DNA of 64,000 bases, from NCBI GenBank assembly GCA_034044135.1, contig CP139021.1, forward strand, positions 1,317,635 through 1,381,634, given 5' to 3'. This DNA is from Flammeovirgaceae bacterium SG7u.111. GTDB taxonomy: Bacteria > Bacteroidota > Bacteroidia > Cytophagales > Flammeovirgaceae. This document shows positions 62,293 through 64,000 of this stretch, one piece after another; position 1 is the first letter of the stretch; every line of letters starts with the position of its first letter. A program made the position numbers and the translations under genes. Below the pieces are notes generated by a model. The model searched no databases. It saw only the letters and a list, made by a program, of their open reading frames with translations, and was not told the origin of the DNA.

Positions 62293-64000
62293 ATGTCAGA
62301 TAAATTAGAACTAGAGAGCTTGTTCGATAATACATCCGTTTTCGCCTACCAGTTGGGTTTTCGGTTTCCAACCGTACACTACATAAGCAATTCTGTAAGC
62401 GGTATTTTAGGTTTTAGCGAAGCTGATTTCAAGACTGAAAAGAGTGGTTTTTTTGGTTTTGTTCATAAGGAAGATCGCCAAATTTTCCAACAGTTTTTCG
62501 ATGATGATACTAAGAAAGAGTTAAAAGTCCTTTTGAGGATGCAACATACCGATTCCTCTTTTATATACACAAAACATTACCTGAAAAAGATTCAAAAGAA
62601 AGATGAGGTTCGTATAGAGGGATTGGCAATAGATGTGAACGAAAGTGAGAAGGATAAATTAGCCTTGAAACAAGAAAGGGAATATTCCCAAAATATATTT
62701 CGGTCTTTGCAAGATGGGCTATCTGTGGTAAATGCTGATTTTAGCCACGGGATAGTTAATGCCTCTTTTCTCAAACAAATAGGGTTTGAATTGGAGGAGA
62801 TTTTAGGGACAATGCCTCCCTACCCGTATTGGCCTGAAGAAGAGCTGGAAAATATCAAATCCGCTTTCGAAAAAGCTACTTCTGGAGAGGTTTCTACTTA
62901 TGAGCTTGTTTTTAAAAAGAAAAGTGGAGAGCGTTTTCCCGTATTGGTAAGTCCTGCGCCTGTATTTGACGCCAAAGGCAAGCCAGTTAGCTTTATTGCT
63001 ACCGTCAAGGATATATCGGAGCTTAAGCGCTCCCAGCAAGAGCTAAAGGAAAGTGAAGAGATGTTTAGGTTACTCTCAGAGCAAGGCTTGATGTCGGTTT
63101 TTCTTGTGCAAGACCAAAAAATGGTCTATTTCAACGATTCATTTTGTAGAATTACTGGGTATGAAAAATCTGAAATCCAGGAATGGAAGCCAGGTGGAGT
63201 TTTTGAGAGGGTGCACGATGATTACAGGGAGTTTGTAATTAGTCAGTATAACAAAAAAATAAAAGGAGAAGAGGAGGTGGTAACTCACTATGAACTCAAA
63301 TTTGTTCATAAATCGGGAGAAGTAAGATGGATAGAGCTTTGGTCAAAAGGAGTTTCTTATAATGGCAAACAGGCTGATTTGGTAATGTTTCTAGATATCC
63401 ATGAAAAGAAAAAATTTGAAGAAGGTCTTAAAAAAAGCGAGAGTTGGTATAAAATCCTATTTGAGAAGGTCAGTGATGCAACTCTCATATTAGAAGATTT
63501 TATCATTGTTAATCATAATTCGAAAGCCTTGGACTTTTTTGGTGTAAAAGGGACGTTTTTTCTAAATCAGCATATTCAAAACTTTATTCCAGAGGGGAAA
63601 GGAGGCGAATTGTTGGATAGAATAGGGCAAGTGTCAGGTTATGATAAGCTTAGAATAGAGCAGGAGTTTAAGGTAGGAGATGTGGTTTTCGAAACAGAGG
63701 TAGGGGTAAGTATTCAAGAAGTAGCAGGTGGAAATCAAGTTTTACTCAGTATTAGGGATATTTCAGAAACTAAAAAGCATGAAAGAGAGCTTGAGGCTGA
63801 GTTGAGATATGTCCGAAATGCCATGGAAAACTTGCCTGTTGGCGTGGGGATTGTGAGTAGAGAAGGGGGGATTACTTATTTCAATAAACAGTTTACTAAA
63901 CAGTATGGGTATGAGTTAGAGGACTTTGAGCATGTTTCTGATTGGTTTGAAATGGCTTACCCCGATCCCATTTATAGAAGCATAATCATGAAAGAATGGG
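62293..64000 (+). CDS. Multi-PAS sensor protein, probable histidine kinase (N-terminal part)
   Basis: The frame from ATG 62293 stays open for 569 codons to the window end. No signal peptide or membrane helix is seen, so it is a cytoplasmic sensor. At least four PAS domains follow one another: about 10-115, 135-255 (with a PAC-type end FIATVKDISELKRSQQELKE), 258-378 (VFLVQDQKMVYFNDSFCRIT) and 385-500 (ending VLLSIRDISETK). A fifth begins at about 515 (GITYFNKQFTKQYGYE). The output domain lies beyond the window; a histidine kinase is the usual one, but this is inference. Ligands of the PAS domains are unknown. Confidence 0.85.
   Translation, partial: MSDKLELESLFDNTSVFAYQLGFRFPTVHYISNSVSGILGFSEADFKTEKSGFFGFVHKEDRQIFQQFFDDDTKKELKVLLRMQHTDSSFIYTKHYLKKIQKKDEVRIEGLAIDVNESEKDKLALKQEREYSQNIFRSLQDGLSVVNADFSHGIVNASFLKQIGFELEEILGTMPPYPYWPEEELENIKSAFEKATSGEVSTYELVFKKKSGERFPVLVSPAPVFDAKGKPVSFIATVKDISELKRSQQELKESEEMFRLLSEQGLMSVFLVQDQKMVYFNDSFCRITGYEKSEIQEWKPGGVFERVHDDYREFVISQYNKKIKGEEEVVTHYELKFVHKSGEVRWIELWSKGVSYNGKQADLVMFLDIHEKKKFEEGLKKSESWYKILFEKVSDATLILEDFIIVNHNSKALDFFGVKGTFFLNQHIQNFIPEGKGGELLDRIGQVSGYDKLRIEQEFKVGDVVFETEVGVSIQEVAGGNQVLLSIRDISETKKHERELEAELRYVRNAMENLPVGVGIVSREGGITYFNKQFTKQYGYELEDFEHVSDWFEMAYPDPIYRSIIMKEW

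Overview
The window is chromosomal DNA of a free-living member of the Bacteroidota, most likely the Cytophagales (Flammeovirga/Fulvivirga-type). This rests on gene content: a SusC/SusD pair with a FecR and ECF sigma system, giant Reg_prop sensor kinases, DUF2480, GDCCVxC and ebo-type proteins, the one-subunit glycyl-tRNA synthetase, and promoter-like TAnnTTTG boxes. The species cannot be named from the sequence alone. Genes at both ends are cut by the window.

Layout. 1-5.8 kb (minus strand): a nutrient-uptake locus read sigma factor, FecR anti-sigma, SusC (with a signalling STN domain), SusD. 5.9-6.5 kb: gene debris, namely a piece of a polysaccharide deacetylase that is nearly a copy of the gene at 25 kb, and the tail of a D-Ala-D-Ala ligase-like ATP-grasp enzyme. 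6.9-10 kb: a PASTA protein, glycyl-tRNA synthetase and a 2OG-Fe(II) oxygenase. 10.2-23.3 kb: four large sensor histidine kinases forming a duplicated two-gene block (Reg_prop kinase, 7TM-DISM kinase, Reg_prop kinase, 7TM-DISM kinase), with a dead IS982-type insertion sequence between the two pairs and a 75-bp kinase scar inside the second. 23.4-26.9 kb (minus): hisG and hisD, separated by a deacetylase and a small GDCCVxC protein. 27.3-30.8 kb: an incomplete ebo cluster (eboA, a methyltransferase, eboB, eboC), a locus type tied to secondary-metabolite trafficking. 31-38 kb: a DUF3089 hydrolase, an SPFH/prohibitin protein, DUF3467, an ExbB-ExbD-ExbD motor operon, tRNA-Ser, asparaginase and TatD nuclease. 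38.7-47.8 kb: envelope and metabolic genes (DUF3108, a PlsC-like acyltransferase, an uncharacterised kinase-like protein, deoC, ggt, sdaA), with a Lys-Leu-Lys tRNA cluster. 47.9-48.4 kb: two identical tRNA-Asp genes, a broken third copy and a long near-perfect palindrome made from the tRNA 3' end. 48.4-55.3 kb: an orphan ECF sigma factor, an esterase, an MpaB-like oxygenase, small unknown proteins around an attC-like hairpin, and a 603-residue TIM-barrel-like protein. 55.7-64 kb: prmC, DUF2480, two SDR enzymes, DUF423, a VOC protein, a cystathionine synthase/lyase and the start of a multi-PAS sensor protein.

The most interesting items are the altered ebo cluster, the duplicated kinase block with its variable 7-residue coiled-coil repeats, the tRNA-Asp-derived palindrome, and the attC-like element between small unknown genes. 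No CRISPR array, rRNA operon, prophage, replication origin or integrase was seen.
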